From contig JADLBX010000020.1 of NCBI GenBank assembly GCA_020847435.1, positions 1-41,530 on the forward strand: a DNA stretch of 41,530 nt. Direction: 5' to 3'. This stretch comes from Anaerolineales bacterium (GTDB lineage: Bacteria > Chloroflexota > Anaerolineae > Anaerolineales > Villigracilaceae). Below the pieces are notes generated by a model. It saw only the letters and a program-made list of their open reading frames with translations, had not been told where the DNA came from and ran no database searches. The translations under genes were made by a program, and so were the position numbers. Of the stretch, positions 39,369 to 41,530 are shown piece by piece (the stretch's first letter is position 1; each line of letters opens with the position of its first letter).

Positions 39369-41099
39369 TTATTTCAAAGTCCAATCGGCGATGTTCCAGG
39401 TGACGAGATCGTTGACCGAGGATTGCACGCCGACAAGCCGCGCCGAATATGCCTCGAGGTTGGGCGTGGTGAACAGGTAGACGATCGGTACGTCTTCGTT
39501 GAGGATGTCGGCGATCTTGCAGAAGGTTTCCTTGCGCGAGGCTTCGTCGAGCGTGTAGGCTTCGTCAATCAGCGCGTCCACTTCGGGGTTGTCGTAGCGC
39601 ATCACGTTGTTGCCGCCGCCCGGCACGAGCGCTTCTTCCGAGTACAACTCCCAGATGTAATCGGTGGGGTCAACACCGGCGTAACCGTCGTCCCAAATGT
39701 CCACGTCGAAGTTGCCGCTTTGTTCGATGCCGCCGTTCTCGGCTTGGTCCCACAAGATACTGCCCTCGACAACGGTGATGTTCATCTGGATGCCGATCTC
39801 GCCAAGCATTTCCGCGATGAGTTGTTGCGTGAGTTCGAGCGGTTCGCCGAATTCGGCATACGTGATGAATTCCATTTCCATTTTGTAGCCGTCCGGCGCG
39901 CCGGTGGTACAGCCGCGACATTCGCGGACCCCGTCGCCGTCGGTGTCCTTCCAGCCCGCCGACTCAAGCGCCGCTTTCGCGGCTTCAGGGTCGAAGGCGG
40001 GACGCGGCACAGCGCATTGATACGGCGGACGGAAGAATTCCGTCCAATGCGGGGTTGCCAACCCGTGGAAAATTTCGTTCACGATGGTGTCCACGTCAAT
40101 GGCGGAGCGAATCGCCTTCCGCACGTTGACATCCGAAAGGATGGGATGCGGCGTGGCGGCGGAGTCCACGGTTCCTTTTTCCGCGAGGTTGATGTAGAGG
40201 CGCATCAACCAACGGTCGGTCGGACTCAAACTCACCTTGGCGCCCTCCGAGCCTTCGAGGTCTTTGGCGGTGTTGGCGTTGATCCACATGTCAATATCCG
40301 CGTCGCCGTTCAACATCATCGTCTTGCGCACCGCGTCGTCAGGGACGATCTGCACGATGACCTGGTCAATCTCAGGCTTCGGCGCGAGATAATATTTATC
40401 GTTCTTGTGGAAGGTCATGTGATCGCCTTCGATCCAGTCGTGCAGGACGAAGGGTCCGTCGCTCAACGGTTCGCGCCCGCAATCCCAGGCGACGAATCCC
40501 TGCTCAAGGTTGCAGTAATGCGCGGGCCAAATGGCGAGTTGTTCGCCGCCGAACTGTGTGAGATAACCCGGATAGACCGCGTTGTAGTTGACGACGAACG
40601 AATATTTGCTTAATTGTTCAACCGAGTCGATGTAATCAATTCCGGGAATCCACAAACCGTTGACCGGGTCTGAAATTGCCGCCCACGTGAACAACACATC
40701 GTCCGCGGTCACGGGCGTACTGTCGCTCCATTGGATGTCGTCGCGCATCGTCCACGTGACCGACATTGTCCCCGCCTCCTCGTCAATGGTCACGCCGCCG
40801 TTTTCCACGGTCGGTAACTCAGCCGCGAGTTCAGGGAAGACGTTTCCGTTCGGGTCAATGTCTGCCATGCCGAGCAGTACAAGTTCCATCACGAGCGAAT
40901 CGTAGCCGGTGTCCGCCACCATCGGGTTGAACGTCGGCGGATCTTCCGCGATAACGATCGTGATACTTTTTTCAGAACTCGGAGCGGTGGGTTCGTCTGT
41001 CGCTGTCGTTGGCGCTGGCGTCGCTCCGCACGCAACGAGCGTCAGTGAAAGTATGACCATGAAGGTCAGAAAGAGCAACGTACGCTTTTTGGTGAACAT
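39369..41099 (-). CDS. Extracellular solute-binding lipoprotein, family 5 (peptide type)
   Basis: This 576-residue protein has a lipoprotein signal (lipobox LVAC, Cys24) and an Ala/Thr/Pro spacer. The SBP_bac_5 fold follows with NPMVADTGYDSLVMELV, WTMRDDIQWSDSTPVTADDVLFTW, ISPTDRW-like SLSPTDRWLMRLYINL, VRKAIRSAIDVDTI and ETFCKIADILNEDVPIVYLF. It binds peptides or similar solutes outside the membrane and delivers them to the OppB/OppC-like permeases downstream. A DTDGDGVREC loop plus CRGC adds an unusual possible metal or disulfide element. ATG 41099 was chosen for GGAGGA just upstream and for the signal peptide; the longer frame covers a repeat. Confidence 0.9.
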   Translation of the reverse strand: MFTKKRTLLFLTFMVILSLTLVACGATPAPTTATDEPTAPSSEKSITIVIAEDPPTFNPMVADTGYDSLVMELVLLGMADIDPNGNVFPELAAELPTVENGGVTIDEEAGTMSVTWTMRDDIQWSDSTPVTADDVLFTWAAISDPVNGLWIPGIDYIDSVEQLSKYSFVVNYNAVYPGYLTQFGGEQLAIWPAHYCNLEQGFVAWDCGREPLSDGPFVLHDWIEGDHMTFHKNDKYYLAPKPEIDQVIVQIVPDDAVRKTMMLNGDADIDMWINANTAKDLEGSEGAKVSLSPTDRWLMRLYINLAEKGTVDSAATPHPILSDVNVRKAIRSAIDVDTIVNEIFHGLATPHWTEFFRPPYQCAVPRPAFDPEAAKAALESAGWKDTDGDGVRECRGCTTGAPDGYKMEMEFITYAEFGEPLELTQQLIAEMLGEIGIQMNITVVEGSILWDQAENGGIEQSGNFDVDIWDDGYAGVDPTDYIWELYSEEALVPGGGNNVMRYDNPEVDALIDEAYTLDEASRKETFCKIADILNEDVPIVYLFTTPNLEAYSARLVGVQSSVNDLVTWNIADWTLK

Positions 41100-41139
41100 T
41101 GGTCCTCCTGCAAATTTTATTTTTTTTTTCTCTTGCTTA

Positions 41140-41199
41140 GCCGCAGAGATCACCGAGACCGTTGAGAAAAAAACTCTTTTTCTCTGTGCTCTCTGTGGC
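41140..41199. repeat. Hairpin repeat with A-rich loop (copy 2)
   Basis: AGCCGCAGAGATCACCGAG at the left and CTCTGTGCTCTCTGTGGC at the right pair imperfectly around GAGAAAAAAACTC. It shares arms and loop with 33488-33545. It lies upstream of the binding-protein gene in the gap 41100-41307, which otherwise holds only the mtnA promoter region. Confidence 0.65.
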
Positions 41200-41274
41200 G
41201 AAAAAACTATCGCAAGAGTTTTGTTTTGCAAACGCCGTGTATTATTGCACGGATTGCCCGTGATGTTAAGGTTT

Positions 41275-41300
41275 TTGACAGACGAATTTGCGGGTAAAAT
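41275..41300 (+). promoter_or_regulatory. Putative promoter of mtnA
   Basis: TTGACA (41275-41280) and TAAAAT (41295-41300) are separated by only 14 bases, shorter than usual. TAAAAT ends 7 bases before the ATG, so a leaderless mRNA is possible. Confidence 0.45.
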
Positions 41301-41307
41301 TTCCCCC

Positions 41308-41530
41308 ATGAGAACCGTATTTTGGGAAGACAACCAAGTTAAGATGATAGACCAGCGGATTTTGCCTGCGCGCTTTGAGGTCGTCTCGTTTACCGATCAC
41401 AAATCTGTCGCGCGCGCGATCACGGACATGGTCGTACGCGGCGCGCCCGCCATCGGAGCGACTGCCGCGTTTGGACTCGCGCTCGCGGGATTCGAATCCG
41501 CTTCTTCTTCGACGGGCGACCTGCTCGCCG
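41308..41530 (+). CDS. mtnA: S-methyl-5-thioribose-1-phosphate isomerase, N-terminal part
   Basis: Translation from ATG 41308 reads MRTVFWEDNQVKMIDQRILP and continues into DMVVRGAPAIGATAAFGLALA, the MtnA/eIF2B-alpha-like signature with the RGAPAIG phosphate-binding loop. MtnA isomerises methylthioribose-1-phosphate to methylthioribulose-1-phosphate in the methionine salvage pathway, in the cytosol. The gene runs off the right edge after about 74 codons. There is no clear ribosome-binding site. It is divergent from the peptide transporter operon. Confidence 0.9.
   Translation, partial: MRTVFWEDNQVKMIDQRILPARFEVVSFTDHKSVARAITDMVVRGAPAIGATAAFGLALAGFESASSSTGDLLA

Noticed and set aside
1..41530. 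tRNA, rRNA, insertion sequence or prophage genes
   Set aside because: I found no cloverleaf with a CCA end, no rRNA-like stretch, and no transposase, integrase or phage structural gene. The mazG duplications suggest insertion but no enzyme is present here.

Overview
The window looks like a chromosomal segment of an Anaerolineae-type Chloroflexota bacterium. This is inferred from gene content and style: secreted lipoproteins with Thr/Pro-rich spacers, DTDGDG-type loops in the peptide ABC transporter, a class III cyclase-AAA-TPR protein, and abundant short palindromic or tandem intergenic repeats. It was not tested by any search. I see no rRNA, tRNA, CRISPR array or insertion sequence.

Layout. 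Positions 1-4.4 kb hold the 3' end of rpsI, mazG, and an accessory zone: a DUF3368/UPF0175 toxin-antitoxin pair, a small membrane protein, a SnoaL-like protein and a DUF559 protein with a membrane tail. Extra copies of the mazG 3' end punctuate this zone. Positions 4.4-12.6 kb carry an FAD oxidoreductase with a histone H1-like tail, a small membrane protein, a cyclase/AAA/TPR regulator, an SCP2 protein, a GNAT acetyltransferase and two divergent lipoproteins. Positions 12.8-17.1 kb form an operon for a ten-heme lipoprotein, a nine-heme membrane-anchored cytochrome c and a b-type cytochrome, which looks like a quinol-to-periplasm or extracellular electron conduit. Positions 17.36-21.74 kb form a second operon: an Rrf2 regulator, a MenA-like prenyltransferase, SdhC, SdhD, an RquA-like methyltransferase, a second UbiA-family prenyltransferase and a DUF411 lipoprotein. 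In the DUF411 gene, the first Cys of the metal motif is encoded by an in-frame TGA, making it a selenoprotein candidate.

The two operons share two palindromic promoter motifs, TGACA-N2-TGTCA and GGATG-N5-CATCC, in the same order. This suggests joint control by a CRP/FNR-type factor and probably by the Rrf2 protein. The inferred system couples quinone remodelling and a fumarate/succinate membrane anchor to a multiheme electron outlet.

Positions 21.9-27.8 kb form a copper module on the other strand: CsoR behind a recognisable promoter/operator, a cupredoxin lipoprotein, a CopZ-like chaperone, a CPH-type CopB ATPase and a CPC-type CopA ATPase. Positions 27.9-34.6 kb carry DUF2203, RarD, two tandem paralogous PAS histidine kinases and a second MenA-like prenyltransferase. 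Positions 34.7-37.2 kb hold two more PIN-like toxin-antitoxin pairs with small hypothetical proteins. Positions 37.2-41.1 kb encode an oligopeptide-type ABC transporter (two permeases and a binding protein). The window ends in the start of mtnA.
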